A DNA stretch of 64,000 bases from the NCBI GenBank assembly GCA_019285755.1, contig CP079103.1, positions 1,178,001-1,242,000 of the forward strand, read 5' to 3'. This DNA is from Chitinophaga sp. E66 (GTDB lineage Bacteria; Bacteroidota; Bacteroidia; Chitinophagales; Chitinophagaceae). This document shows positions 31,165 to 41,616 of the stretch, piece by piece. A program made the position numbers and the translations under genes. The notes under the pieces were generated by a model. It saw nothing but the letters and a program-made list of their open reading frames with translations, did not search any database and was not told the origin of the DNA. How positions within the stretch are numbered: the stretch's first letter is position 1; each line of letters opens with the position of its first letter.

Positions 31165-33992
31165 TTATTCCGCCGCGTCGAAGCCCCAGTCGCGGCCTTT
31201 ATCGGTGGCAGGAACGCCCTTCACCAGCCATTTGGGGCGGGGGCGCCTTTCAGGTAATAATCAAAGAACTGTTGTTGCCGGATCTGGATGTCCTTGCGGT
31301 TCTGGCGCTGCATCAGGTTGTGCGCGTCGCCATTATAATTGAGCATCCAGACGGGCTTGCCCAGGCGGCGGAGCCCCGTGAACATCTCGATACCCTGGTA
31401 CCAGGGCACGGCCCCGTCTGCATCGTTGTGCATGATCACCAGCGGGGTGGTCACCTTGGGCAGGTGGAACAGCGGGAGTTCTCGATGTAGAGCTCGGGCT
31501 TGTCCCACAGGGTGGCGCCGATACGGCTTTGCGTGTGCTCGTACTGGAACTGGCGGTTCATGCCGCTTTCCCAGCGGATACCGCCGTAAGCGCTGGTCAT
31601 ATTCGCCACGGGCGCACCGGCCCAGGCGGCTTTGAACAGCGGGGTAGCCGTTACAAGGTGGCATACCTGGTACCCGCCCCAGCTCTGGCCCTGGATGGCC
31701 ATGTTGGAACGGTCGATCCAGGGTTTTTAGCCAATGCCTCGGCGCCGCTCACGATGTAATCGTAGGCGCTCTTGCCTGGTGGCCGTTCTCGTACCGGATA
31801 TCCGGCGCCAGCACCACGTACCCGCGGCTCACGAAGAAGGTGATGTTCAGGCGCGAAGGCGTGGGGGCGGGAGCCTCATATCGATAAAGCCCGTCGGTCA
31901 GTTTCTCGTAGAAATAGATCAGCACGGGGTATTTCTTTTCGGGTCGAAGTCTTCGGGTTTGTATACGATCCCTTCCGTTTGCTGGCCATTGAAGGTGGTC
32001 CATTTGAAGAGCTCCGCGGTGCCCCAGTTGTAATTGGCCTGCTGGGGATTGAGGTCGCTGATCTTGCGGGCGGTCGATAATTCTTCCCCTGCATAGACGT
32101 CGGGAGATTCCTTAAAGCTGCTGCGCTGGTAGAGGATCATGCCGGCGTTCTTTGCTTTCACCGGGGTCATATAGGCGTACGGACCGGTAACCACCTGGCG
32201 GGGCGCTGCCTTGTCGAGCAGTTTCACCGTCCAGAAGCCGCCGTGCTTTGTGGAATCCGACTGGCTTTCGAGCAGGAGGGTTTGTTTCGGAACATAGAAA
32301 CGCTCTTCGGGATTCAGTTTCACATTACGCAGCACGGTTTTCCGTGCGCGGCCGATGCCCTGCGTGATCATTACCGGCGCTTCTTTGCCGGAGGGGTCTA
32401 CCTGCCAGATGTCGTAACGGTCGTTGATGTAAACATATTTATCGTTCTCCATCCAGCCGGAAGTGCCGTAGGGAGAGGGGAAATCCGGTACGTCGTTTTC
32501 TTCGTCGGTCAGTTTGGCGCTGATGCCGGCGCTGATGACGCGGGTGGAGCCGGAGAGGAAGTCGTAGGTGCTGTATTGCCCGCTCATGTTATCGAACCAG
32601 ATAATGTATTTCCCGTGGGGGAAATGGCGATCTGTCCGTTGAGATCCTGCAGGATAGACATGCGGCGGCCGCTGGGGATGTGTACCATCCAGGCGTTCTT
32701 GTTGGTTTTGCCGGTCCACTGCAGCGCAATGCGGGAGTGGCTGTCGCTTGTGCCCAGGCCGTATTCCGCGTTGCCTTCGTCGCCGTACTGGAAGGTCTCC
32801 ATGCCATCATCTGCCAGCTGCATCATACGGTTTTCAGCGGGGAAGTACACCGCGGTGTAGTTGCGTTTCAGTTCGCGGTCGAGGTTTTTGAGCTGCATGG
32901 GCTGCAGGTAATCGTCGAGGTAATGCCATACGTCCACCTTCGCCACTTCAAAGTCCACGATGGTGGTGTCTTTGGGTTTGGGGATGGGGCTGTGCCGAAG
33001 AACAGCCGCTGGCCGTTGCGGGAGAAGGCCACGTTGCCGTTCTCGGAAACGCTCCATTTATCTCTGAGGCCGTTGCTGGCGCGGGTAACGGCGAGCCTTG
33101 CCGTATCCATCCCGGGGCCGAAGTAGGCGAGGGAGTGGATGGTGACGGGCGCTTTGGCGCTGTCGCGGCTAACGGTCCAGGCGAGTTGCTCGCCTTTTTC
33201 GTCGAACGCGAACTGAGCGAAGCTGCCATGGCCTTTGGAGATGAGTTTCCCTTCCCGTTTAACCGGGTTCCACAGCATAACGCCGGGGTGGCGAGACTGT
33301 CCTTTTTCCCTGGATTTACAACGGCGGTAAGCGCGTTGCCGGGTTTGGACAGTGTATAAGAGGTAACGTTCTTAATGGTATCGAACACGAGCATTTTGCC
33401 GGTTTGCACGATAACGAGGTGGCCTGCCGCCGCGGCGCTTCCTTTGCCGGGCGCGTCGTCATCCGCATCGGCTTCGTCAGCGGCGGCGGGTTTGGCGGGG
33501 ATTTCTTCGCAGAAGTGGTGTCTTTAGCCGGCTCCACGAGGTAAGCGAGGTAGCCTGCGCCTTTTTCGGGCGTCTTGAAGGATTTCACTTTAGCGGCCTG
33601 GAGGATGGTTTTGCCGGTTTCCAGGTCGTAGAGGGCGAGGGAGTCTTTCGGCATGTCGTCGGGCTTGGCCTTTTGATGCGCGCCTGCCGCGTTTCCTGGA
33701 ACCGCGGTTTAACGGTGAAGGCCACATACCGGGAGTCTTCCGTGATCACGGGCGCCGCTCCCCGCTCGAAGGCGAATTGCCGGCCGGTCTGGAGGTTGCG
33801 GATGTAGAGGGTGGCGTCGCCTTCCTGGGGCGTAACGGTATAAACGGCCCAGCGCCCGTCGGGGCTGACCAGTTTCACGCCGATGTTTTGCCAGCTGTCG
33901 TACACGCTGTGGTCCAGCGGTTTTTTAGATTGCGCCATCGCGCCGGTGCACCATAGGCCGAGGGATACGAGCCACATTGCAGATCGGGTCAT
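31165..33992 (-). CDS. S9 family peptidase (prolyl oligopeptidase-type), heavily frameshifted
   Basis: About 940 residues when joined. I chose ATG 33992, which gives signal peptide MTRSAMWLVSLGLWCTGAMAQ. A long beta-propeller follows, with WD-like units such as SPDGRWAVYTVTP and ISPTGKYIIWFDNMSGQ. The catalytic domain has PVLIYFYEKLTDGLYRYE, GQSWGGYQ (nucleophile), MHNDADGAVPW (Asp) and GDAHNL (His), as in acylaminoacyl or dipeptidyl peptidases. Frame changes near 33665, 33500, 33300, 32990, 32620, 31945, 31785, 31730, 31485 and 31240. Periplasmic peptide degradation is likely. Confidence 0.88.
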
Positions 33993-34088
33993 AAGCCAGT
34001 TCAGTATTTTTAGTTCGTAAAGTTGGTTAGGATTACCGCAAAATAAGGTATTCAAGGCAAGTTTGCCGGACTTTTGAGGATAAACGGT

Positions 34089-34970
34089 CTAATGTGCGGG
34101 CGTATGCCTCGCCTGCCTCGCCACGCGGAGCATTTGCAGCACCACAGACAGCAGGATCAGCCCCAGGCCGTAGTAAAACCCGCCATGGAGCAGTTTATTC
34201 TCATGGAAAAGGATGAAGGCGAGGATGATGCTGTACAACGGCTCCAGGTTGAAGCAGAGGTTGACCGTGAATGGGGAGATCTTCTTCAGCGCGTTCATCG
34301 ACAGGGAATACATCCATACCGTGCAGAACCAGGCCAGGATCAGCAGGTACGCCGTGTCTGGCAGGCTGGGTATGAAGCTTTCCACGGGGAAGGCGTAGAG
34401 GTAGAAGGGGAGGATGAGCGATATGAACAGGAAGCCCACGCTCAGTTCATAGAACGTGATGTTGGCGGTGTCGTGTTTGGCGACGAGCTTCTTGTTGAGG
34501 ACGGTGAACAGCGCGGCGAACATGCTGGAGATGATGCCAGGATGATGCCGGTACGGTATTGCGTGTCGAAATGGAAGATGAGGAGGATGCCTGCCAGCGT
34601 GAGCATCGACAGGAACATTTCCACTTTATCGAACCGGCGGCGGCTGATCAGCGGGTCGAAGATGGCGGTGAAAAGGCTGGTGAGGGAAAAGCAGACGACG
34701 CCGATGGAGACGTTGGCGTATTTGATGCTGCCGTAGAAGAATATCCAGTGGAGTGCCACGAGGCAGCCGACCCCTCCGATCCGCATGACGTCGCGGAGCG
34801 GAGTTTTTTCAGCTTCCCTGCCAGCGGAAGAGGATGTACATGGTCACGGCCGTGATGAGGAGCCGGTACCAGACCAGCATGCCCTCGTTGAGCGTGATCA
34901 GTTTGCCGAGGATGCCCGTAAACCCGGCGAGGAATACGGATAGGTGGAGCTCAATAAACGCTTTCTTCAC
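34089..34970 (-). CDS. EamA/DMT family transporter, frameshifted
   Basis: About 292 residues, ten membrane helices. A GTG start at 34970 gives MKKAFIELHLSVFLAGFTGILGKLI, then NEGMLVWYRLLITAVTM, the standard opening of EamA proteins. Then LVALHWIFFYGSIKYANVSIGVV (repeat 1) and a second repeat with WMYSLSMNALKKISPFTVNLCFNLEPLYSIILAFI. Frame changes near 34820 and 34535. Substrate unknown; these are metabolite or amino-acid exporters. It starts 10 bases after the DPM-like transferase ends. Confidence 0.85.
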
Positions 34971-34979
34971 TGTTCTATA

Positions 34980-35703
34980 TTAGCGGCGCTTTCCGAAGAG
35001 GCTGTGCCACTGGATCTTCAGCACTCCGAAAATACCTTCTTTGACAATTCCCTTGCTCATCTTGGAGTAGCCTTCCTTCCGGTCGATAAAAGTAATGGGA
35101 ACTTCGGCGATCCGGAAACCGAGCTTCCATGCGGTAAATTTCATTTCTATCTGGAAAGCGTAGCCCACGAACCGGATATCGCCCAGGTCCATGGTTTCCA
35201 ATACTTTCCGGGTATAGCACACAAACCCGGCCGTAGCGTCTTTCACCGGCATCCAGGTGATGCAGCGTACGTAGACAGATGCGCCGTAGGAGAGGACTGC
35301 CCGGTCCCACGGCCAGTTCTCCGTCTTCCGCCCGGCACGTACCGGGAACCCACGGATACGTCGGCCCCGCCATTGGCGCAGGCATCGTAGAGCCGGATCA
35401 GGTCTTTCGGGTTGTGGGAAAAGTCGGCGTCCATCTCGAAGATGTACTGGTACTGGCGGGCGAGCGCCCATCTGAATCCATGGATATAGGCTGTGCCAAG
35501 GCCCTGTTTGCCGCTACGCTCCTCGATGAACAGTTGTCCCGGGAACTGCGGCTGCATGCCTTTACGATCGCGCCCGTGCCATCCGGCGAGCCGTCGTCCA
35601 CAATAAGGATATGGAACCCTTGCTGTAACGAAAAGACGGTCTCGATCATGCGCGCGATGTTGTCCTTTTCGTTATAGGTGGGTATGATAACTAATTTTTC
35701 CAA
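34980..35703 (-). CDS. Dolichol-phosphate mannosyltransferase-like GT2, frameshifted
   Basis: About 241 residues. The start MEKLVIIPTYNEKDNI is the GT2 nucleotide-sugar motif, followed by ILIVDDGSPDGT, KQGLGTAYIHGFRWAL, FEMDADFSHNPKDL (DxD) and VGSRYVPG, a sequence order typical of DPM1-like polyprenol-phosphate mannosyltransferases. The C-terminal half has IEMKFTAWKLGFRIAEVPITFIDRKEGYSKM. Frame changes near 35560 and 35335. It transfers a sugar to a polyprenyl-phosphate on the cytoplasmic membrane face. Same strand as the transporter downstream. Confidence 0.88.
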
Positions 35704-35772
35704 TTAGCTGAAGTGATTTAAGGATGCCAAAAATAGATAATATCCTCCGGTTTTTCACCGGTTTACTAAACT

Positions 35773-36548
35773 TTACGGTTTTTTTAGCATCATATCATGG
35801 TAGATCTCGGTGAGTTTTTCCTTCGTATTGAGGGGAAACTCCGCCTTCATCATCCAGTCGTAGTACTGTGGTTCGGCTTTCAGCACCTCGCGGACGGGGC
35901 GGCCTTTATACTTCCCGAAATTGAATATTTCCGTACCATTTTGCCGCATGATCCGCCGGGCGAAGTCCACATACTCGTCTTCTTTGGTGAAATGCGCCAG
36001 CGACTCCACATCGGCCTTTAGCTGGGCGGAGTAGCGTTCCAGCTGCGCTTCGAGGATCTCGAAGGTGGCAACCGCGTCCGCCTCGGCGCTGTGCGCGTTG
36101 GTGAGGTCTTTATCGCAATAGAATTTGTACGCGGCGCTGAGGGTGCGCTTCTCCATCAGGTGGAAGATCTTCTGCACGTCCACGAACCGGCGGTCGGCCA
36201 CGTCGAAGTTGAGGCCCACGCGGAGGAACTCTTCCACCAGCATGGGGATGTCGAAACGGTTGGAGTTGTAGCCGGCTATATCGCAGTTTTCGAGGAACTG
36301 CCGGAACTCGTTGGCGGCCTGCTTCCAGGTGGGGGCGTCGGCCACATCTTCGTCCTTAATGCCATGAATGGCGGTGCTGGCTGCGGGAATGGGCATCTGG
36401 GGTTGATCCGCTTTACCTTGCGCTGCACGGAACGGTCCGGCATCACCTTGATGACAGCGATTTCAATAATACGATCGGTGGCAACGTTGGTGCCGGTAGT
36501 CTCCAGGTCGATCACGGCGAGGGGACGGTTGAGTTGTAAAGCAGACAT
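35773..36548 (-). CDS. DnaQ-like 3'-5' exonuclease, frameshifted
   Basis: About 257 residues. Exo I motif PLAVIDLETTGT at residues 9-20, Exo II GYNSNRFDIPML, and Exo III HSAEADAVATFEI (HxxxxD) are all intact. A C-terminal segment IFNFGKYKGRPVREV, then YYDWMM, matches the extra domain found in exonuclease X-like and Bacteroidota DnaQ-like proteins. It removes 3-prime ends of DNA, possibly as a proofreading or repair enzyme. Frame change near 36395. Starts 2 bases after the mpl stop, so in one operon. Confidence 0.88.
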
Positions 36549-36550
36549 TA

Positions 36551-37919
36551 TTATAATTGAGTGTTCTGTACGGGTAAATATTTTTCAGTCCTGCCAGGTC
36601 GAGCCCTTCATAATCGCCGGAGCTCATCATCAGCAGGTTGGCGTTGGGGTAGGAGTGCCCGTCGAGCCATTTTTCCAGGTCGGCGCGGCTGGTAAAGACT
36701 TTCAGGTCTTTGCGACCGAACCCTTCCCGGATAACTGCCGGCTCAAGGTACGGCATTCGCTTGATTTCCAGTGCGTGGCCGCTGTAGAAGACGGCCGCTT
36801 CGTCTGCCGGGTCCATGGCGCCGGCATATTCCTTCATGAAATCGGCGTTGAGGCTGCTATACGTATGCAGTTCCAATACAGCGATGAGCTTGCGTTCCGG
36901 GTACTGCGTTTTCACGGCTTCCATGGTGGCTTTTACTTTGGAGGGGCGTGGGCGAAGTCGCGGTAAATGGCCGTTGATTCGTTTTTGCCCACCAGTTCCA
37001 GCCGCTTGGCGGCGCCTTTGAAAGTGGCGATGGCCGCCAGGAAGTCGATATCGCCGACGCCCAGTGCGCGGCAAACGAGCAGGGCGGCGTGGATATTGAG
37101 GAGGTTGTGGCCGCCGAAGACCATCAGGTCTGTGGAGGCGTTGCCGAACCGTACGCGGGTAATGCCGTTGCGGATGACGTGTTCCGGCATGCCGTAGGGC
37201 TCCAGGGTGAGGTGCTGCCCTTCTTTTTCCACAAGCTGGCGAAGGGTTTCGTCGGTCTCGTTATAGATCAGCCTGCCGCCGGGCTCCATGGTCCGGATAA
37301 AGATGGCGAATTGTTCCAGGTAGTTGTCGAACGTAGGGAATACGTTGATATGGTCCCAGGCGATGCCGCTCAGGACAGCGATCTGGGGTGGAGGAAATGG
37401 AATTTGGGCCTTTTCTCGATAACGGAGGCCGGGTATTCGTCTGCTTCGCATACGATGAGGGGGCATTGGTAATGTTCACCGACTGCGCGAACCCTTCCAG
37501 GCGGGCGCCCACGAGGTAGTCGAATTGCAGCCTGCACTGCCGGAGAACGTGCATCACCATGGAGGTGATGGTGGTCTTGCCGTGGCTGCCGCCGATGGCG
37601 ACGCGGGTTTTATTGCGGCTTTCCTCGTAAATGTACTCAGGGAAGGAGTAAATGGCCAGTTTCAGCTCCTGGGCGCGCAGCAGTTCGGGGTTATCCGCCC
37701 GGGCATGCATGCCGAGGATGACGGCGTCCAGGTCGGAATGATACGTGCGGGATCCCATCCCAGGGCATCGGGAAGGATGCCGGCTTCACGGAGGTTGGTG
37801 CGGGAGGGCTCAAAGATCTCGTCGTCGCTCCCCGTCACCCTATACCCCTTATTCTTCAGGGCGATCGCCAGCTGGTGCATCACGCTCCCACCTATTGCTA
37901 TAAAATGTACATTTGCCAT
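36551..37919 (-). CDS. mpl: UDP-N-acetylmuramate:tripeptide ligase (Mpl) family, frameshifted
   Basis: Adds the tripeptide L-Ala-D-Glu-mesoDAP back to UDP-MurNAc in cell-wall recycling. MANVHFIAIGGSVMHQLAIALKNKG with GGSVMH is characteristic of Mpl rather than MurC. VAIGGSHGKTTITSMV is the ATP-binding P-loop, followed by VCEADEYPASVIEKRPKF, LSGIAWDHINVF and YRDFAHAPSKVKATMEAV. About 450 residues. Frame changes near 37745, 37465, 37395, 36945 and, at the very end, near 36590, which gives end KNIYPVQNTQL with stop at 36551. First gene before dnaQ-like. Confidence 0.88.
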
Positions 37920-37981
37920 AACTTCAAGGTCACTGTGCCGGGCCGTTCGTCATCCTTTCGATACCTACGGCGCCACATAGG

Positions 37982-38011
37982 ATTGTTTTTTTAATATAAT
38001 GTATATATTTG
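37982..38011 (+). promoter_or_regulatory. Promoter of the small lipoprotein and ytxJ
   Basis: TATATTTG (38004-38011) is an exact -7 TAnnTTTG. ATTG (37982-37985) is a three-of-four match to a -33 TTTG with an 18-base spacer of T and A. The predicted start of transcription at about 38018 leaves a roughly 43-base leader before ATG 38061. This is the best promoter seen in the window. Confidence 0.65.
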
Positions 38012-38060
38012 CAAAATAACGTTACAAAATACACATCACAAAGTTCTACAATCCAGGCCT

Positions 38061-38234
38061 ATGAAATTTCGTTTAATTACTAAAACGCAGACTATGAAAT
38101 CAGCACGCCGTATGTTCGGTACAATTTGTGTGGTGGCAGTGGTTGCTGCCTTGTTTTCTTCCTGCGCATCCCAGAAGCTGGGCTGCCCCATGAAGATCAC
38201 GAAAGTGCAGCACGAACAGCAAAAGCATTGTTAA
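38061..38234 (+). CDS. Small lipoprotein
   Basis: 57 codons, too short for a default gene caller. MKFRLITKTQTMKSARRMFG precedes a hydrophobic stretch (TICVVAVVAALFSSCAS), giving a lipobox with Cys at the end of LFSSC; an internal start at MKSARRM gives 46 residues. The mature peptide, ASQKLGCPMKITKVQHEQQ, ends KHC and has two more cysteines. A good promoter lies upstream and ytxJ begins 22 bases after the stop, so both may be one transcript. I do not recognise a family beyond small lipoproteins of Bacteroidota. Confidence 0.65.
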   Translation: MKFRLITKTQTMKSARRMFGTICVVAVVAALFSSCASQKLGCPMKITKVQHEQQKHC

Positions 38235-38256
38235 GTTAGTCTTATCTTTACGGGCT

Positions 38257-38580
38257 ATGTGGACAACGTTGGATAGTGAAGCACAGCTGGACCAGCTCCG
38301 GCAACAGTCATTCGACCACCCGGTGGTAATTTTCAAGCACAGTACGCGCTGCCCTACCAGCGGTATGGTGAAGTCAAGGCTGGAGCGCTCCGTGGCGCCG
38401 GAAGGTTGGGAGTTCTTTTACCTCGATCTGATCCGTTACCGCCCCGTCAGCAACCGTATCGCCGAAGTGTTCGGCGTTGAGCATGAATCGCCCCAGGTGC
38501 TGCTGATCCGCAACGGTGAATGTGTATATGACGAAAGCCACATGTCTATCCGCATGGAAGAACTGGCGGAGATGAGCTGA
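38257..38580 (+). CDS. ytxJ: Bacillithiol system redox-active protein YtxJ
   Basis: An intact 107-residue thioredoxin-fold protein. VVIFKHSTRCPTSGMVKSRLE holds the single active-site Cys in the HSTRCPxSxM motif that marks YtxJ. EFFYLDLIRYRPVSNRIAEVFGVEHESPQVLLI matches the rest of the fold. YtxJ proteins are proposed monothiol bacilliredoxins that remove bacillithiol from proteins. This implies, but does not show, that the organism makes bacillithiol; no bsh genes are in the window. Confidence 0.9.
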   Translation: MWTTLDSEAQLDQLRQQSFDHPVVIFKHSTRCPTSGMVKSRLERSVAPEGWEFFYLDLIRYRPVSNRIAEVFGVEHESPQVLLIRNGECVYDESHMSIRMEELAEMS

Positions 38581-38603
38581 TAAAAATATTTTCTTTTAAG
38601 GGC

Positions 38604-38650
38604 ACGGTCCTGTTGAAAAGTGGAAATGCTTTTCATCAGGACCGTTCTTT
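38604..38650 (+). terminator. Long hairpin after ytxJ, probable terminator
   Basis: ACGGTCCTG (38604-38612) pairs with CAGGACCGT (38637-38645). Inside it, TGAAAAG (38614-38620) pairs with CTTTTCA (38629-38635) around an 8-base loop. A single T/T mismatch separates the stems, giving about 16 paired bases. A T-rich tail (TCTTT) follows. The ubiX gene starts 13 bases later. Confidence 0.75.
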
Positions 38651-38663
38651 GTAGATTTGTTGC

Positions 38664-39238
38664 ATGAAGCATCGTATAGTTGTGGCGGTTACCGGGGCCA
38701 GCGGGTCCATTTACGCGCGCCAGCTGCTCAACAAGCTGACTGCGCTGAAAGACCAGGTAGACCAGGTAGCCATCGTGATGACGGATAATGCGCGGACGGT
38801 CTGGCAGACCGAGCTGGATGAAAAGGGGTATGAGCAGCTGCCGTTCCCTTTCTTTTCGCAGCACGACTTCCACGCCCCTTTGCCAGCGGCAGCGGGCGCT
38901 TTAATACCATGATCATCTGCCCTTGTTCCATGGGGACCCTGGGCCGGATCGCGGGCGGCATCTCCAACGACCTCATCACCCGTGCGGCGGATGTGGTGCT
39001 GAAAGAACGCCGGAAACTCATTTGCGTACTGCGCGATACGCCCTATAACCTGGTGCACATCCGCAATATGCAGACGGTCACCGAAGCCGGCGGGATCATC
39101 TGCCCCGCTACGCCTTCCTTCTACTCCAGGCCGCAGACCATCGAGGATGTGGCCGCAACGGTGGTAGACCGGGTGATCGACCTGGCGGGGCTGGAGCAGG
39201 ATACCTTCCGGTGGGGGAATAACACACAAGCAATCTAG
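38664..39238 (+). CDS. ubiX: UbiX-type flavin prenyltransferase, frameshifted
   Basis: About 192 residues. MKHRIVVAVTGASGSIYARQLL is the FMN-binding start, with GASGSIYA. After a change near 38882, TMIICPCSMGTLGRIAGGISNDLITRAADVVLKERRKLICVLRDTP contains the SMxTLxxIAxGxxxxLixRAaDV signature. The enzyme prenylates FMN for UbiD-type decarboxylases. No ubiD lies in the window. It is followed 3 bases on by aroQ. Confidence 0.92.
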
Positions 39239-39241
39239 CAC

Positions 39242-39660
39242 ATGAAAATAGCCATCATTAACGGGCCCAACCTTAACCTGTTGGGTAAGCGCGAGCCGGA
39301 GATCTACGGAAAGCTCTCCTTCGACCAATACTTCGAAACGCTGAAAGCGGCCTTCCCGCAGGTGGAGTTCTCTTATTTCCAGAGCAATGTGGAAGGGGAG
39401 CTGATCAACCAGCTGCACGCCGTCGGCTTCAGTTACGACGGGATTATCCTGAACGGCGGCGCCTATACCCATTACTCCTACGCCATCCGCGACGCCATTG
39501 CCGGCATTACCACCCCGGTGGTGGAAGTGCATATCAGCAACGTGTACGCCCGGGAAGAGTGGCGGCATGAGTCGGTTACGGGGCTAAGGCGGTAGGGGTA
39601 ATTACCGGGTTGGGGATGAAAGGGTACGACCTGGCCGTCCGGTTTTTTCTGGAGCGTTGA
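39242..39660 (+). CDS. aroQ: 3-dehydroquinate dehydratase type II, frameshifted
   Basis: Converts 3-dehydroquinate to 3-dehydroshikimate in the shikimate pathway. MKIAIINGPNLNLLGKREPEIYG is the defining start, with the catalytic Tyr in the GKREPEIYG segment. QSNVEGELINQLH, IILNGGAYTHYSYAIRDAI and VEVHISNVYAREEWRHES follow, and the end is GYDLAVRFFLER. About 139 residues, the usual size. A frame change near 39585 interrupts the last strand. A terminator follows. Confidence 0.95.
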
Positions 39661-39685
39661 AAATAGTTGATTTACTGCATTATAG

Positions 39686-39714
39686 AGGCTCCCTGACAGA
39701 AAGGGGAGCCTTTT
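39686..39714 (+). terminator. Terminator of the ubiX-aroQ unit
   Basis: AGGCTCCC (39686-39693) pairs with GGGGAGCCT (39703-39711), followed by TTTT; it lies 26 bases after the aroQ stop. Confidence 0.85.
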
Positions 39715-39717
39715 CTA

Positions 39718-39748
39718 TTGCTTTCCACCGAACGCCTTTTTATCTTTA
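39718..39748 (+). promoter_or_regulatory. Possible promoter of the ECF sigma gene
   Basis: TTGC (39718-39721) and TATCTTTA (39741-39748) resemble -33 and -7 elements, spaced by 19 bases, one mismatch in the -7. If real, transcription would start almost at the TTG start codon (39755), giving a leaderless message. Confidence 0.35.
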
Positions 39749-39754
39749 GCGGCA

Positions 39755-40384
39755 TTGAGCAACGGTACAGAACATATTATCGGGGCGGGCGGGCGATACG
39801 CCTCCCTGCCAGACAAGTCCCTTTGGAGTAAGGTAAAAGCCGGCGACCGCGGTGCACTGGATTTCGTTTACCGGCAGCACTTCCGCCCCTTATTCGGGTA
39901 CGGCATGAAGTTGCATGCAGACGAGACCCTCGTCCAGGACGCGATCCACGACGTGTTCGTGAGCATCTGGCAGGGCAGGGGCGGCCTTTCCGATACGGAC
40001 TCCATCCGGTTTTACCTGTTGTCCAGCCTCAAACGGCGCATCCTCCGCCATCTTGGCAAGCAGCTGGTGCTGCACGACGACCCGGCGGATTTCTACGACG
40101 CGCCGTCTTCTTCTCCCGAAGACGACCTTATCGGCAGGCAGAGCGAGCAGCAGCGCAAGGCGCGCCTGGCCGGCGTCATGTCCGAACTGCCGCCCCGGCA
40201 GCAGGAAGTCCTGTACCTCCGGTATTACCACGGCCTGGATACCCGCGAGACCGCGGATATTATGTCGCTTTCCGTCAACTCAGCCTATGTTTTGCTCTCC
40301 AAAGCGCTGAAATACTTAAAAGACAACAGCGACAAAATCGTTTTTGCTATCGCCCTTTTCGGGGAAGGGCGCATATGCGGATAA
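39755..40384 (+). CDS. ECF family RNA polymerase sigma factor
   Basis: An intact 209-residue sigma-70 factor with a TTG start; no ATG lies in frame near it. Region 2 is seen as ALDFVYRQHFRPLFGYGMKL and VQDAIHDVFVSIWQ, and region 4 as LPPRQQEVLYLRYYHGLDTRETADIMSLSVNSAYVLLSKALKYLK. Members of this Bacteroidota group are controlled by the FecR-like gene next door, and respond to signals passed through the SusC-like receptor. It probably switches on the following operon. Confidence 0.9.
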   Translation: MSNGTEHIIGAGGRYASLPDKSLWSKVKAGDRGALDFVYRQHFRPLFGYGMKLHADETLVQDAIHDVFVSIWQGRGGLSDTDSIRFYLLSSLKRRILRHLGKQLVLHDDPADFYDAPSSSPEDDLIGRQSEQQRKARLAGVMSELPPRQQEVLYLRYYHGLDTRETADIMSLSVNSAYVLLSKALKYLKDNSDKIVFAIALFGEGRICG

Positions 40385-40457
40385 AAATATTTAAGAAATA
40401 ATGGGAAACGGCGCTAAGATTTGCGCGCATTCCTGCTTTACCTGTTAAGTAATCATC

Positions 40458-41592
40458 ATGGCCGACCAGATTTTCACGTTGGAATACTTCTTATCGCGAC
40501 CGGGCTTCCGGGAGTGGGTGCTTAAAAGGACGCCCGCGCCACGGAGGAATGGGAAGATTGGGCGCACCGGCATCCGGACCATGCGGCTACCGTACAGGCC
40601 GCGGCAGACTGGCTGCTGATAATGGAATCGCGGGAAGCGGTTCCGGCAGCGCACCTGGAAGAAGCGACCTGGGCGAAGATCACGGCCACCATCGATGCCG
40701 TACCCGCTCACAACAGCCGCCGCACGATCGTGCGATGGCTGCCATGGCCGCCGCCGCCGCAGTGACCGGCATTATCGCCATCATGCTGCTGCCCCAGCGG
40801 AATGCGGAAGCGCAGTTCGTGTCGATGACAACAGGCTACGGAGAAAAAACCATCCTGCTGCCAGACAGCTCGGAAATATGCCTCAATGTAAATTCCACGG
40901 TCAGATATCCCTCCACATGGGCCAGCGGGGAAACCCGCGAAGTGTGGCTCAGCGGGGAAGCGTTCTTTGAAGTAAAACATCTGACTGGTGACACGAAGTT
41001 TATCGTTCATACAGACGACGTAGACATACAGGTGGTGGGAACGGCGTTTAACGTCAACACCCGCCGCGTACAGACACAGGTAGCGCTGCAAAATGGTAAG
41101 GTTAACCTGAAGCTCAACCGGAAAGACACGGCACTGATCGCCATGAAACCGGGAGACGTGGTTACCTGGTCTGCCGAACGCCGCGAGCTCACCAATGAGC
41201 AGGCCGCAGACCCCGGACACTATGCCGCCTGGCAGCAGCAACAACTTATTTTCCAGGACGCATCGCTGGCCGACGTGCTGCTGGCGCTCCAGGAAAACAC
41301 CGGGATCAAAGTACAGCTGGAAGATACCGCCATGCTGAAAGAAACTTTCACCGGCACCATCGAAACCGATCATATCGACGTGTTTTTCAAAACGCTGTCA
41401 CGGTCGTTCGACATCAACATCACGGAAAACGGAAAGGACAGTTACGTGATCCATAGGAAAGGGGACAGTAAAGCAAATTATCAGCAGAACATACATTTAA
41501 GCCGGGCAACCGGACTACGCCCGCGGCATGCAGCGGTGCGAAGTGAACACTTTTGCCTGATGAGTTATGAACCGAAATCGACATTGGACTAA
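40458..41592 (+). CDS. FecR-like anti-sigma factor, frameshifted
   Basis: About 370 residues. MADQIFTLEYFLSRPGFREWVLKRTP begins the cytoplasmic part, followed by EEWEDWAHRHPDHAATVQAAADW. One membrane span lies at about AAMAAAAAVTGIIAIMLL. The FecR domain includes MTTGYGEKTILLPDSSEICLNVNSTVRYPSTWASGETREVWLSGEAFFEVKH, then VQVVGTAFNVN-type strand residues (VDIQVVGTAFNVNTRR), and a C-terminal STN-like region. Frame changes near 40525 and 40695. A lost G near 41461 would end the protein at 41471 (HRKGGQ), so the last 40 residues are doubtful. Confidence 0.85.
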
Positions 41593-41616
41593 CAACCAAC
41601 CTAAATCTACATTGCT

